A stretch of 64,000 nt of DNA from Helicobacter acinonychis (GCF_900461455.1 NZ_UGIA01000001.1:620001-684000), one strand, 5' to 3'. Numbered from the stretch's first letter, positions 1 through 9,403 are shown. Notes: generated by a model not told the origin, from the sequence alone. Program-made: numbers and translations.

Positions 1-1386
1 TTTAACCCCCATTCCGCTCAATTCTTCGTAATTTTTAATGTCATGTTGGTGCTGATTGTCTTTTAACATTTCCTCGCAAGCTTTTTGAATGGATAAAGCA
101 ATTGGGTGCGTGGATAAGAGCTGCGAACAAGAAGCGTAATGCAAAACTTCTTCTTTAGAATGCCTGTTTTGTGGCACAATATCCATCACTTTAAAAACGC
201 CTTTAGTTAAGGTGCCGGTTTTATCAAAGGCGATGCTTTTAGCTTGGGTAAGTACCTCTAAAACATGCACACCTTTCATCAAAATACCTTTCCTACTCGC
301 CGCTCCCACGCCTCCAAAATACCCTAAAGGCACAGAAATCACTAATGCACAAGGACAGCTCACCATTAAAGCCACAAGCCCCCTATAAATCCACTCATCA
401 AAGCTCCCCATAGAAAACAAGGGCGGTAATACAGCGATCATTAACGCAATAAATAAAACGCTTGGGGTGTAGTAGCGTGAAAATTTAGTGATAAATTTCT
501 CTGTTTCACTCTTTTCATTCGTGGCTTGTTGGACTAAATCCACCACTTTAGCGATAGAAGAATCTTTATAAATTTTTTCTACTTTAATTTCAAGCACCGC
601 CTTTAAATTCAAACTCCCCCCAAGCACTTTAGAGTTTTCACTGACATTAATAGGCATGGACTCCCCACTCAACGCCCTTTCATCTAGCAAACTCTCGCCT
701 TTAATCACCACGCCATCAACAGGCACTTTTTCGCCAACTTTCACCACCACAATATCATTGATTTGCAAATCTTCAGGCGTAACACTCACCAATTCATCGC
801 CCTTTTTCAAGTAGGCTAAATTAGGGGCGACATCCACTAAAGCCTTAAGGGATTTTTTAGAGCGCGAGATAGCGAGTTTTTGCAAAAACTCACCCGCTGA
901 ATAAAACACCATAATAGACACACTCTCTTCATAAGCCCCCACGCAAAAAGCCGCAATAGTCGCAATGAGCATGAGAGCGTTTTCATCAAAGAATTGCCCT
1001 TTTCTAAGCCCACGAAACGCCCCTAAAATCACATCTTTACCGCTTATGAGATACACTAAAGCTAACACCACAAACACCGCCTTTTCAATGAAAGCACTAG
1101 GGTTTAAGTGTAAGATTAAAATCGCGCCTAAAAAGACAATAATTGTCGTAATGAGTGGGGTAAAACTCAAGGGCTTTTCTACGGCTTCTTTAAAAGACAG
1201 GCTCAAATGCGGTTCGTTTTGCTTAATGAAAGCCTTAACCTTTTCAAAATCGCTCGTATCCAAAAACAACTTGCTGGTGCTAAAATTGATTTGAGCTTTT
1301 TTCACACAGTCCAGTTTGTTTAAATCCCTTTCCAATTTAGCTGCACAATCAGGGCAATCCAAATTGTGAATGTGGTATTCTTGCAT
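1..1386 (-). CDS. cadA: Cadmium/zinc/cobalt-exporting P1B-type ATPase (partial; C-terminus outside window)
   Basis: This frame enters from the left edge and starts at the ATG whose complement is at 1384-1386. About the first 462 residues are present. The N-terminus has a heavy-metal-associated Cys pair (C11-P-D-C14). Membrane segments follow, then the transmembrane CPC metal site (S-C-P-C-A-L, about residue 345) and the phosphorylation motif DKTGTLT (about residue 388), which together define a P1B heavy-metal pump. In H. pylori CadA (HP0791) exports Cd, Zn and Co across the inner membrane and supports nickel-urease homeostasis. It begins only 24 bp after comM ends, so it is probably the last gene of the tig-clpP-def-comM run. 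The nucleotide-binding domain is cut off, so intactness cannot be judged. Confidence 0.95.
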   Translation of the reverse strand, partial: MQEYHIHNLDCPDCAAKLERDLNKLDCVKKAQINFSTSKLFLDTSDFEKVKAFIKQNEPHLSLSFKEAVEKPLSFTPLITTIIVFLGAILILHLNPSAFIEKAVFVVLALVYLISGKDVILGAFRGLRKGQFFDENALMLIATIAAFCVGAYEESVSIMVFYSAGEFLQKLAISRSKKSLKALVDVAPNLAYLKKGDELVSVTPEDLQINDIVVVKVGEKVPVDGVVIKGESLLDERALSGESMPINVSENSKVLGGSLNLKAVLEIKVEKIYKDSSIAKVVDLVQQATNEKSETEKFITKFSRYYTPSVLFIALMIAVLPPLFSMGSFDEWIYRGLVALMVSCPCALVISVPLGYFGGVGAASRKGILMKGVHVLEVLTQAKSIAFDKTGTLTKGVFKVMDIVPQNRHSKEEVLHYASCSQLLSTHPIALSIQKACEEMLKDNQHQHDIKNYEELSGMGVK

Positions 1387-1410
1387 TTTCTCTCCCTTAT
1401 TAAAAAAATT

Positions 1411-2931
1411 TTAAGAAATCTTTCTAAAACTCAACGCTTTAAGCATGTGAGATTTTTCTATACCCTCGCAAGCGTTTAAGTCCGCAATCGTCCTAGCGAC
1501 CTTTTTGACCTTATTGACAGAGCGCATAGACAGATTAAACCTTTCAGCCGCCTGCTCTAACAACTTTTGCACTTCAGCGTTTAAAGGGCAAAATTGTTCT
1601 ATCTGTTCTTCATTAAGTTTACCATTAAAAACGCTTTGTTTTCTTAATTTTTGCTGTTTGAAAGCTAATAATACCAATTGATGCATTTCTTTTGAAGTCC
1701 AAGAATGCAACGGTGCGTCTTTATAACTCCCCTCTTCCATTTGCACAAACAAATCAATCCTATCCAAAAAAGGCTCGCTCAAGCGGTTTTTATACTGTGT
1801 GATTTCTCTATCTTGACAACGGCACGCCTTGGTTTGGCTGAGCAAATTCCCACACAAGCAAGGGTTTTGAGCTCCTACAAATAAAAAGGAGGTTTCGTAT
1901 TCAATCTTACTATGCACTCGCGAGATCACTAATTTATTGTTTTCTAAAGGCTCTCTTAAAGCTTCCAAAATATCCTTTTTAAAATGGGGCAATTCATCAA
2001 AAAAAAGCATGCCGTTATGCGCTAATGCGATTTCGCCAGGTTTTGGCTCTTTGAGAGAGCTTGAGCCTAAAATACTAGATTTTGAAGCGCTCTGATGCGG
2101 GTTTCTAAAGCTCCTTAAGGGGTAATAGGTGCTGTCTTGCTCGCTTAAAATACGCAGTTTTGTGGCTTCTAAGATTTCATTCAAGCTTAAAGGGGGTAAA
2201 ATATAACGCATGCGATTAACAATCATGCTTTTACCACACCCTGGGCTTCCTTCTAAAAGCAAGTTATGAAACCCAGCACTAGCGATCAAGGCGGCTTCTT
2301 TAGCGATAGCTTGCCCCTTAACTTCTTTAAAATCTAAAGCGTAGGTGTCTGAAAAATAATATTCTTTGTGGTGGATTTCTATCATTTCAAAAGGGAGATT
2401 TTTAATGTGGGTGTGTGCTTTAATTTCAGGGTTTTGTAAAATTTCTAAGGCTTCTTTAAAATGCTCCACGAAAAAGCATTGCAAGTTAGGAATGAGCGAA
2501 AAAAGCTCTTCATTCGCTTTAGGTACGATGACTTTTGCATGGGGGCGTTTAATGGCAATGTCTAAAAGCATGGGGAAAATATTAGAATTGGGTTTGATCT
2601 TACCATCAAGCCCTAACTCCCCAAAAGCAAACCACTCTTTACAGCTTAATTCTTGTTTTTGTAAAGCGATTAAAAGAGCGATGGGCAAGTCAAAATGACT
2701 TCCTGATTTAGGCAAATCTGAAGGGGAAAGGTTGATTGTGATTTTTAAAGGCGGGAAAGTGAAATCGTTATTTTGTAAGGCTGATTGGACTCGCTGCTTG
2801 GCTTCTTGGATAGAATTATTAGCGAGCCCTGAAATCACAAATGCCGGTAAAGCTCTCGTGAAAGTCGCTTCCACAGCCACGATTTCTGCTACTCCCCTTT
2901 GCATGGTTGTGCAAAATATCGTGTTAATCAT
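1411..2931 (-). CDS. comM: ComM/YifB-family AAA+ ATPase (Mg-chelatase-like)
   Basis: A 506-residue protein with the YifB/ComM layout: an N-terminal Lon-protease-like fold, a central Mg-chelatase-type AAA+ domain and a C-terminal helical domain. Walker A is G-S-P-G-C-G-K-S at 228-235, and Walker B is in M-L-F-F-D-E at 308-313. Cysteines near 357-370 (C-L-C-G, then C-R-C) resemble the family's small zinc knuckle. Homologues act as hexameric helicases that promote branch migration during natural transformation, which suits a naturally competent Helicobacter. The start lies 3 nt after the def stop, so translation is probably coupled. Corresponds to HP0792. Function in Helicobacter is inferred from the family. 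Confidence 0.93.
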   Translation of the reverse strand: MINTIFCTTMQRGVAEIVAVEATFTRALPAFVISGLANNSIQEAKQRVQSALQNNDFTFPPLKITINLSPSDLPKSGSHFDLPIALLIALQKQELSCKEWFAFGELGLDGKIKPNSNIFPMLLDIAIKRPHAKVIVPKANEELFSLIPNLQCFFVEHFKEALEILQNPEIKAHTHIKNLPFEMIEIHHKEYYFSDTYALDFKEVKGQAIAKEAALIASAGFHNLLLEGSPGCGKSMIVNRMRYILPPLSLNEILEATKLRILSEQDSTYYPLRSFRNPHQSASKSSILGSSSLKEPKPGEIALAHNGMLFFDELPHFKKDILEALREPLENNKLVISRVHSKIEYETSFLFVGAQNPCLCGNLLSQTKACRCQDREITQYKNRLSEPFLDRIDLFVQMEEGSYKDAPLHSWTSKEMHQLVLLAFKQQKLRKQSVFNGKLNEEQIEQFCPLNAEVQKLLEQAAERFNLSMRSVNKVKKVARTIADLNACEGIEKSHMLKALSFRKIS

Positions 2932-2933
2932 GG

Positions 2934-3461
2934 CTAGGACTTGTTTTTGGGATTTTTATTTAATTCTTTGAGTTCTTTTTCAAATTTCTTACGCTTCAAG
3001 ATGGACAATTTATCCACAAACAGCACGCCATTGAGATGGTCTATCTCATGCTGGATGGCTACCGCTAACAACTCGCTCGCCTCTAAAACTTTCACTTTAG
3101 CGAAGCGGTTTTGATACTCTATCTTAACCTTTTCAAAGCGCTCCACTTCTTCATAAAACCCCGGCACAGACAAGCACCCCTCTTTAAACATGATTGATCC
3201 TTTAGTTTCTATAAACTTGGGGTTAATGATTTCTAGGCAATCCTCTTTATGCTGCACGCCATCTTCTCGTGGGAGATTGATAAGCAACATTCTCAAAGGC
3301 AAGCCCACTTGAATCGCCGCTAACCCTATCCCCTCACTAGCGATCATAGTTTCATGCATGTCATCTAATTGCTGATGGAATTTTGCATCAAAAGAAACGA
3401 CCTCTTTAGAAATCGTTCTTAAGATTTTAGAAGGGTAATGGATAATCTCTAATAACGCCAT
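2934..3461 (-). CDS. def: Peptide deformylase
   Basis: A 175-residue peptide deformylase that removes the N-formyl group from new proteins in the cytoplasm. All three family motifs are visible: [10 protein letters not shown] at 44-53, E-G-C-L-S-V-P at 94-100 with metal ligand C96, and H-E-I-D-H at 138-142 with ligands H138 and H142 and catalytic E139. The length is normal. It follows clpP after 4 bp and precedes comM by 2 bp, so the three sit in one tight operon of protein-maturation and quality-control genes. Corresponds to HP0793. Nothing unusual. Confidence 0.97.
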   Translation of the reverse strand: MALLEIIHYPSKILRTISKEVVSFDAKFHQQLDDMHETMIASEGIGLAAIQVGLPLRMLLINLPREDGVQHKEDCLEIINPKFIETKGSIMFKEGCLSVPGFYEEVERFEKVKIEYQNRFAKVKVLEASELLAVAIQHEIDHLNGVLFVDKLSILKRKKFEKELKELNKNPKNKS

Positions 3462-3465
3462 GCAA

Positions 3466-4056
3466 TCACTTTACATTTTTCTCCAACACCTTATCAATCA
3501 AGCCATACTCTTTAGCTTCTAAAGCGCTCATGTAAAAATCCCTATCCGTGTCTTTAGCGATCCGTTCTAAGCTTTGCTTTGAATTTTGAGCCAAAATAGA
3601 ATTCATCAAACCCTTAAGCCTGATAATTTCGTTAGAAATGATTTCAATATCACTCGCTTGCCCTTGAGCCCCCCCTAAAGGCTGGTGGATCATAATCCTT
3701 GAATGAGGTAATGAAAAGCGCTTGCCCTTAGCCCCACAGCTCAATAAAAACGCCCCCATAGAAGCCGCTTGACCGATGCAAATCGTGGAAACATCAGGGC
3801 GGATAAAATTCATCGTATCATAAATACTAAGACCACTTGTTATCACCCCACCGGGAGAATTGATATACAAGCCAATATCTTTTTCTGGATCCTCAGCTTC
3901 CAAAAACAAGAGTTGAGCCACAATAGAAGACGCCACGCTGTCATTGATTTCACCGCTCAATAAAACAATGCGATCCTTTAAAAGGCGCGAGTAAATATCA
4001 TAACTGCGCTCCCCTCGATCAGTATTTTCTATCACATAAGGAATGTATCCCACCAT
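3466..4056 (-). CDS. clpP: ATP-dependent Clp protease proteolytic subunit
   Basis: A 196-residue ClpP serine peptidase with the catalytic triad S99 (in G-Q-A-A-S-M-G-A), H124 (in M-I-H-Q-P) and D173. It forms a double heptameric chamber fed by ClpX or ClpA and degrades misfolded and regulatory proteins. Full length compared with the family. It lies 16 bp downstream of tig (trigger factor) and 4 bp upstream of def. The classic tig-clpP pairing places chaperone and protease under one promoter. Corresponds to HP0794. Confidence 0.97.
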
Positions 4057-4072
4057 TTCTCCTTTTTATTAT

Positions 4073-5428
4073 TCAACTCACTTGAGTTTTTTGAGCGTTA
4101 GGCCTCATTTTTTCCAAAATTTCTTGCTGTTCTTTAGATAGGTTTTTATCCAAGAAATAAGTAAGCACTCGATCTTCAATCATCGCCATTTTCACTGCTG
4201 CTAACATGTTATTTCGGCGGTATTGCTCAATGAGATTTTCTGGGTTTTGCCCTGTCATCAGCGCTTCATAATACAAGGTTTGAAAGACTTCATTATCATG
4301 CACGCCAATTTTTTCTTCTTTAGCTAAAGCGTCAATAATGAAAGTGATTTTCACGCTTTTTGTCGCATCATTCCTAAAACTTTCACGCTTTTCTTTAGCT
4401 TTTTCTTGATTTTCTTGTAAGGATTTGACTTCCTCTGCTTGCATGGAATAAAGAGCGTTCCTGAATAACAAATCCATTTCTTGCTCTATAATCGTTTTAG
4501 GCAAATCAAAAAGGATTTTTTCATCTAAATTTTCAATCAATTTTTCTTTTAACTCTTCATTATAGAGTCTGACCTTATTTTCTAAAAATAATTGCCCCTT
4601 AACCCTTTCTTTTAAAAGCTCTAACGCCGCATTTTCTTCATTAGCTAACACGATTTTAGCGAGTTCATCATTGATTTCTAACACTTCACGCGCTTGAATT
4701 TGGTGTAATTTCACTTTAAAGAGAGCTTCTTTGCCAGCTAAATGCTTTGCATGATAATCGCTAGGGAAAGTCAAAGAAAATTCTTTTTCTTCGCCCGCTT
4801 GCATGCCTAAAAGAGCTTTTTCAAAATCTTCTAGCATTTGCTTACTGCCTAAAATCAAACTAAAATTTTGAGTCTTGCCCCCTTCAAAAGGCACATTGTC
4901 TATAAAGCCTTCAAAATCAATCGTTAATTTATCATCGTTTTGAGCTTTTCTTTGAGCATCAGTGTCTATAAACTTCGCATAGTCTTTAGCGAGCTGTTTC
5001 AAACGCTCATTAACCTTTTCTTCATCCACCGCTTCCACTTCCACGCTAGGCACACACTCTTTGATCTTGTCTAAAACGATCGTGGGTTTTAAGCCGATGT
5101 CCGCTTCTATTTCAAAATGCGTGTCTTTTTTTTCAAATTTAGTGAGATTGGGACTACCGATCAAGTCTTTAGATTCAATCCCTAATTCTTTAAGAGCGTT
5201 TTTTAAAATCTCTTGAAACATTTCTTCTTGGGCGTCTTGCTCAATTTGAGCTTGATAGCGGGTTTTCACTAAACTAAGGGGGACTTTACCTCTTCTAAAG
5301 CCGTCAATCTTAACTTTTTGGGCGATTTTTTGAGCGATTTTATCATAACGCTTTTTTAAATCTTCAATGGAAGGCTTAGCGCTCAAATGGGAGTTAGCGG
5401 TGTCAATCTTTTTTACTTCAAGATTCAT
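4073..5428 (-). CDS. tig: Trigger factor, ribosome-associated chaperone/prolyl isomerase
   Basis: A 451-residue trigger factor. The N-terminal domain contains the ribosome-docking loop G-F-R-R-G-K-V-P near residues 43-50. An FKBP-like peptidyl-prolyl isomerase domain follows (about 155-240, with D-F-E-G-F and E-F-S-L-T-F-P). The long charged helical C-terminal chaperone domain is complete. It binds nascent chains at the exit tunnel. First gene of the leftward run tig-clpP-def-comM-cadA, with a likely promoter just upstream. Corresponds to HP0795. Confidence 0.97.
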   Translation of the reverse strand: MNLEVKKIDTANSHLSAKPSIEDLKKRYDKIAQKIAQKVKIDGFRRGKVPLSLVKTRYQAQIEQDAQEEMFQEILKNALKELGIESKDLIGSPNLTKFEKKDTHFEIEADIGLKPTIVLDKIKECVPSVEVEAVDEEKVNERLKQLAKDYAKFIDTDAQRKAQNDDKLTIDFEGFIDNVPFEGGKTQNFSLILGSKQMLEDFEKALLGMQAGEEKEFSLTFPSDYHAKHLAGKEALFKVKLHQIQAREVLEINDELAKIVLANEENAALELLKERVKGQLFLENKVRLYNEELKEKLIENLDEKILFDLPKTIIEQEMDLLFRNALYSMQAEEVKSLQENQEKAKEKRESFRNDATKSVKITFIIDALAKEEKIGVHDNEVFQTLYYEALMTGQNPENLIEQYRRNNMLAAVKMAMIEDRVLTYFLDKNLSKEQQEILEKMRPNAQKTQVS

Positions 5429-5461
5429 TTTTTTCCTTAATGGTTAAAAAATTAAATAGGC

Positions 5462-5467
5462 ATTATA
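5462..5467 (-). promoter_or_regulatory. -10 box of the tig-clpP-def-comM promoter
   Basis: Read on the minus strand this is a perfect TATAAT preceded by a purine/pyrimidine pair typical of Helicobacter vegetative promoters. It lies 34 bp upstream of the tig start, leaving a leader of about 25 nt. No clear -35 box is visible, as is usual in this genus. Inferred from sequence only. Confidence 0.55.
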
Positions 5468-5541
5468 GCTTAATTTGTTTGAATTTCGGTTGATAAAAAG
5501 CGCTTTTAATTCTAGTTTTCAAAGGATTTTAAAAAACTAGG

Positions 5542-6375
5542 CTAAAAATCATAAGTTGAAGTGAGATAAATCGAAAGGTTACGCTTAAAATAAAGGGAGT
5601 ATAAAGGGGTCTTAAAATAACGATTAATTAAAAAAGGGATGCGTGTGCCCAATTCTATTGCCCAGTTTTTATGCCTTGAAAAGCGGTAACGATACCCTGC
5701 ATTTAACATCACTTGAAACATGTTGGGGTGGTAAGTATTTAGAGGGTTTTTAGCCCATTGTTTAAAGATATTTGTTTCATAAAACCAGGTTTCCCCCACG
5801 AGATTTACCCCTAAAATCAGCGTCCCAAAAGCCCTTTTATATACAATATCCGCCCCCATGCCATAAATAAGGGTGTTGATAAAAGTCTCTTTTTTTTGCA
5901 ATTTGTTTTGATAGCTTTTAGGGATTTGCAAACTCTCTCTCAAACTCGCCTTGAAATCGCTTTTACTTTTAGGCAAAAACCCATAAGCGTAATCCAAAAA
6001 AGCGTAATAACGAAACCCATAGTGCTCTTTTTTAGGGAAAAAATGCTTGTAACCAAAGATCAAACTGACTTCAGCAAAAGGAATATTTTTATACTCTGAA
6101 TGGTTTTTAAAGGTTTCTTTACTCTCTAACCATGACATTTGCACCACGCTAGTGCCATAATAGTAGGAATTTTTATCTAAATTAAGAGGTTTTCTCTTCG
6201 CCCTTTTGGGTCTAGCAAAACATGGGTGGCGTGCCGTATTTTTCAAACATTTCTTTTTTAAAAATCGCTTATGCCCTAATTCTTCTTTTTTGACAATCGT
6301 GTAAGTCCAATCATTAGCGTTCAAACTCGCACCCAAAAAGAACGCCGAAACCCCCTTCTTAAGCAACCTTTCCAA
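5542..6375 (-). CDS. horG: Hop/Hor-family outer membrane beta-barrel protein
   Basis: A 277-residue protein with an N-terminal hydrophobic signal-like stretch (A-F-F-L-G-A-S-L-N-A) and alternating aromatic/hydrophobic strands. It ends in a terminal phenylalanine strand (Y-L-T-S-T-Y-D-F), the outer-membrane insertion signature of Helicobacter porins. The segment G-T-R-I-P-F-L-I-N-R-Y matches the conserved pre-C-terminal strand G-V-R-V-P-L-L-I-N-K seen in hopE in this window. Position between tig and hpaA fits HP0796 (HorG). The first residues (MERLLKKG) are unusual for a signal peptide. Codons contain a run of eight A at 5890-5897 (coding strand), a possible slippage site. Function beyond outer-membrane location is unknown. 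Confidence 0.82.
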   Translation of the reverse strand: MERLLKKGVSAFFLGASLNANDWTYTIVKKEELGHKRFLKKKCLKNTARHPCFARPKRAKRKPLNLDKNSYYYGTSVVQMSWLESKETFKNHSEYKNIPFAEVSLIFGYKHFFPKKEHYGFRYYAFLDYAYGFLPKSKSDFKASLRESLQIPKSYQNKLQKKETFINTLIYGMGADIVYKRAFGTLILGVNLVGETWFYETNIFKQWAKNPLNTYHPNMFQVMLNAGYRYRFSRHKNWAIELGTRIPFLINRYFKTPLYSLYFKRNLSIYLTSTYDF

Positions 6376-6407
6376 GCGTTCTTTGACTTAACTTTTTTTG
6401 ATTGTTT

Positions 6408-7193
6408 TTATCGGTTTCTTTTACCTTTTAGTTCTTTAGCGTCTTGCTTGTAAGATTCTAAATTCGCTTGAGTGAGTTTTTTGTCTATTTTTTGCATAAT
6501 ATCCACAAACATCTTATTCAAAGCGCTCTTGATCGCGTCATTAGAATTATCCAAGCCCTTAACCATCGTGCTCGCTAACCCCCCAGTATGGCTTGAATGG
6601 GTGGTTCTTAAGAATTTTTCTTGAATATCCAACTCGCTCAAATCCATCGTGAAAGAATCCAAAGTTTCCCCACTGATAGGCTCCATGATCGTGAGCTTGA
6701 TAAAACCGGCTGAAATCAAAACCCCTTGCATTTTGTCCAAACCGGTGGAAAATAATAACCCAGGTTCCGATTTTTTCTGCGTGGTTCTTTTAGGATCCGG
6801 TCGTAAAACAATCTCCCCACTCAATGAAAGAGTCAAATACCCTTCTTTTTTCTGTGCAAAAGAGAGATCGTCTTTATCGCTACTATCCACGCTAATGACC
6901 TTGTAGCCTTGATTTTGCAAGATTTCTTCAACCTTTAGTGCAATCTGGTTTTTGAACTTGTTTTCATACTCTTTCGCCACATTATCGCTATACTGAAAAG
7001 CCGGTTTTAAGAGCAAAATGTTTTCATCTAACGCTTGCATTTTAGTTCTAGTGGATTGGTAATTCAATTTCAAAGCGACATTATTGGTTTCAATAATATT
7101 AGGACTACACCCTACTAGTAACGCCACCACACTCGTACCTAAAAGACATTTTTTCCACGCAAAATTTTTAAAACAGCGGTTTTTTTCCATCAA
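6408..7193 (-). CDS. hpaA: HpaA neuraminyllactose-binding haemagglutinin lipoprotein
   Basis: A 261-residue surface/flagellar-sheath lipoprotein. The lipobox L-V-G-C places the lipidated cysteine at C29. The segment K-R-T-T-Q-K at 135-140 is the equivalent of the reported sialic-acid-binding motif KRTIQK, with I replaced by T. The C-terminus (K-E-L-K-G-K-R-N-R) is the typical HpaA end. Compared with the H. pylori sequence I remember, residues 30-60 and 118-130 carry many substitutions, more than normal strain variation. Corresponds to HP0797. A TAAAAT -10-like box at 7250-7255 (minus strand) could drive it. HpaA is essential for colonisation of mice in H. pylori. Confidence 0.95.
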   Translation of the reverse strand: MMEKNRCFKNFAWKKCLLGTSVVALLVGCSPNIIETNNVALKLNYQSTRTKMQALDENILLLKPAFQYSDNVAKEYENKFKNQIALKVEEILQNQGYKVISVDSSDKDDLSFAQKKEGYLTLSLSGEIVLRPDPKRTTQKKSEPGLLFSTGLDKMQGVLISAGFIKLTIMEPISGETLDSFTMDLSELDIQEKFLRTTHSSHTGGLASTMVKGLDNSNDAIKSALNKMFVDIMQKIDKKLTQANLESYKQDAKELKGKRNR

Positions 7194-7345
7194 TTCTATC
7201 CTTAATATTTAACTTCCATCAATAACAGACATGCTTTTATTAAAAAGTTATTTTACCCTAACATTTTCAAGCTTACAAGCCATGCCAAAAGATTATTGAT
7301 CTTTTTTAGCCGTTTGGATTGCCTTTAAAACTCTTTAAAAGGTTT

Positions 7346-7924
7346 TTATAGCAAATGCCCCATTTTGAGCTTTTTGACTTCTAAATACCCTTGATTATGC
7401 TCATTAGCGCACACGATCAAGCTCTCTCTTGTAACCTCAGCGTATTTTTCTAAAGCGGCGATTTTTTTAGGGTTATTTGTGAGCAAGCGCATTTTTTTAA
7501 TGCGGTAGTATTCTAAAATCTCACCTGCAATACCATAATCCCTTTCATCGTCTTTAAACCCTATCATTTCATTGGCTTGAATAGTATCATAGCCCTTATC
7601 TTGTAAAGCGTAGGCATTGACTTTATTAAACAGCCCTATCCCACGCCCTTCTTGGCGCAAATAAATCACTAGCCCCCCTTCTTTAGAAATCCTTTCTAAC
7701 GCCATTTGCAACGCCACCCCACAATCGCATTTTTGAGAGCCTAGAGCGTCGCCGGTTAAGCATTCTGAATGCAAACGCACTAAAGGATTTTCTGGAAAAT
7801 CAAGGGTGAAAATCACCAAATGATCTTTAGAGCCATTAGAGTTTTTTTCTCTAAAACACTGGATATAAAACTCCCCAAATTGAGTGGGTAATTTGGCTTG
7901 GTTAGAAACTTCTAATCGCTTCAA
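7346..7924 (-). CDS. ribA: GTP cyclohydrolase II
   Basis: A 192-residue GTP cyclohydrolase II that opens GTP to give the pyrimidine precursor of riboflavin. Zinc ligands C55, C66 and C68 (in S-E-C-L-T-G-D and Q-K-C-D-C-G) are intact, as is the substrate loop R-Q-E-G-R-G-I-G-L near 91-98. This stand-alone enzyme complements RibBA at 10304, whose cyclohydrolase half is degenerate. Corresponds to HP0802. Only 152 bp separate it from hpaA; in 26695 four molybdopterin genes (HP0798-HP0801) lie in that gap, and none is present here. Confidence 0.95.
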   Translation of the reverse strand: MKRLEVSNQAKLPTQFGEFYIQCFREKNSNGSKDHLVIFTLDFPENPLVRLHSECLTGDALGSQKCDCGVALQMALERISKEGGLVIYLRQEGRGIGLFNKVNAYALQDKGYDTIQANEMIGFKDDERDYGIAGEILEYYRIKKMRLLTNNPKKIAALEKYAEVTRESLIVCANEHNQGYLEVKKLKMGHLL

Positions 7925-8027
7925 GAATACTCCTAAAATTAGTTTAAAAACACATCTTTTAAAAAAAGGTATTCTATCAAAACTCTTTGTAATTTTTATT
8001 AATAAAATATTCTAAAAACCAAGAGCA

Positions 8028-8397
8028 TTATTGCCCATCGCCCCTAAACTGATAAGCTCCGTTATAGATTTGTGAAGTCAATACATTTTTGATTTGATTG
8101 AGTTTCTACTTGCCTTACCGCTAATGAGATATTGTGAGACAATTTAGCGGTAAGATTGATAAGCTGACTTAAAAGGTCTTGTTCATTATAAAACAATACC
8201 CTGTGCTAGTATCAAATTGATTGGCTTTAAGCGCGCTGTCTAATGAAAAGGGGTTTTAGTGTTGAACCTAGAGACCACTTTAACACCCCCATTTGATGGC
8301 TAGCGCTTACTTTATGGCAATGGTTATTCCCTAGCTTGGCTTTAATGGACTTTATCGTTACGCTACCAACAGACACTGCTTTGTAGGACTTTTTCAT
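8028..8397 (-). pseudogene. Unknown gene remnant with multiple frameshifts
   Basis: No intact gene covers 7925-8516. Reading the minus strand from the ATG at 8397 gives 56 residues beginning M-K-K-S-Y-K-A-V and ending at a stop at 8227. Near that point a second frame continues (S-L-D-S-A-L-K-A-N-Q-F-D-T-S-T-G-Y-C), then a third (N-E-Q-D-L-L-S-Q-L-I-N-L-T-A-K-L-S). A last frame ends in Q-I-Y-N-G-A-Y-Q-F-R-G-D-G-Q and a stop at 8028. The pieces follow each other in order on one strand, as expected of a decayed gene of about 120 codons. I do not recognise the family. It lies on the same strand as the two unknown frames upstream, so all may be parts of one element. Confidence 0.4.
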
Positions 8398-8516
8398 CAA
8401 GGCTATGGTGTGTTTAAAAGTCTCTGATTAATTCTTTAAGAATTTGGGGGAGTTAGGGATTTCTCAATTCTGGTCCATATTTGGTGTGGTTAGCGGCTTT
8501 AATCCTTTGACCCCTT

Positions 8517-8945
8517 TTATTCAAAGAACGCGAATTTTAAAGGGGTAGTGAAATACAACCACGCTCTCTCGTTCCTAGAATGCAAAACGCTATCTTGTTT
8601 GTGTTTGTATCCAAACCCTCTAATGGTTGTCAATAGATCCGCGCTCTCTTGTAAAGCGTAAATAAGGAAACTAGGCTCTTTACTCCCTAAATAAACGCCA
8701 TTGGCTTTAAGGTAACCGATTTTAGGGTATAGCTTTTTAATATCCGCTTCCAATTCCTTGTTTCTTTGAACATTCTCTGCTTCGCTCATTAGGTATTGAG
8801 AAAAGATAGCATCAACAGATCCGCTATAATAATCCACAATCATATCAATGGCTGTGTCAAACCCATAATCTTGCCACAAGCTCAATTTAAGCTCTCTGTT
8901 AGCTGAAAGACACCCGCACTCATCGTTAAGCAGGTGTTTATACAA
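8517..8945 (-). CDS. Unknown protein, downstream partner of the 8947-9393 frame
   Basis: A 142-residue frame with a TTG start placed 1 nt after the TAG of the upstream frame. No ATG is available near the start, and an in-frame TAA sits only about 15 nt before the TTG. It therefore either starts by termination-reinitiation or is the back half of one longer protein split by a frameshift. The composition is that of a soluble protein (N-terminal C-G-C-L-S-A-N-R, C-terminal T-P-L-K-F-A-F-F-E) with no signal peptide or membrane segment. I do not recognise it. Codon use looks ordinary for Helicobacter. In 26695, as I recall it, ribA and HP0803 are adjacent, so this is extra DNA. Confidence 0.5.
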   Translation of the reverse strand: MYKHLLNDECGCLSANRELKLSLWQDYGFDTAIDMIVDYYSGSVDAIFSQYLMSEAENVQRNKELEADIKKLYPKIGYLKANGVYLGSKEPSFLIYALQESADLLTTIRGFGYKHKQDSVLHSRNERAWLYFTTPLKFAFFE

Positions 8946-8946
8946 C

Positions 8947-9393
8947 CTAGAAAGGAGCGGTTATGCTGTATTTTTCTTTTTCAGTAAGCTCATCAAACGC
9001 CTTTAAGTTAGGGTTATTCATCGCTCCACTTAAGGTCATTTTTAAAGTCGGTTTAATTTTGTAAATTCTCATAGCATTGATGAGACTTTGATTGACTTTA
9101 CCGCTTGTAATGTTGAAATTTTTCATTCCGTAGTTCTCTCTATACTTTAACGCTGACTTTTTCCTATCATACTCGTTTAGTTGAGCCGATAGAGATCGAT
9201 TAGGATTGACAGAGATTTTAGAGAAGGTAGTTGGCTCTAGCTTCCTTGTATTCCTTAAGGCGAGAAGGCTAGCATCAATAATAGATGATAACGAAATTGT
9301 ATTAATATGGTTTTTTTCGTTATCGCTCAAGTTAGGGCTAGTGCGTTTATTGTTATCCGCACCGATGAAAATGTTTTTGAAATCGCTAGACAT
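8947..9393 (-). CDS. Unknown soluble protein with a strong ribosome binding site
   Basis: A 148-residue, basic, Asn/Ser-rich protein (begins M-S-S-D-F-K-N-I-F-I-G) with no signal peptide or membrane helix. A perfect Shine-Dalgarno (AAAGGAG) lies 6 nt before the ATG and directly overlaps the 3' end of HP0803, whose stop is 10 nt upstream, so it is probably translated in one message with HP0803. The family is not recognised. Candidates are a phage or mobile-element protein, or an accessory protein of HP0803. Together with the next frame it could form a protein of about 290 residues if a frameshift joins them. Confidence 0.55.
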   Translation of the reverse strand: MSSDFKNIFIGADNNKRTSPNLSDNEKNHINTISLSSIIDASLLALRNTRKLEPTTFSKISVNPNRSLSAQLNEYDRKKSALKYRENYGMKNFNITSGKVNQSLINAMRIYKIKPTLKMTLSGAMNNPNLKAFDELTEKEKYSITAPF

Positions 9394-9403
9394 AAATGCT
9401 CCT

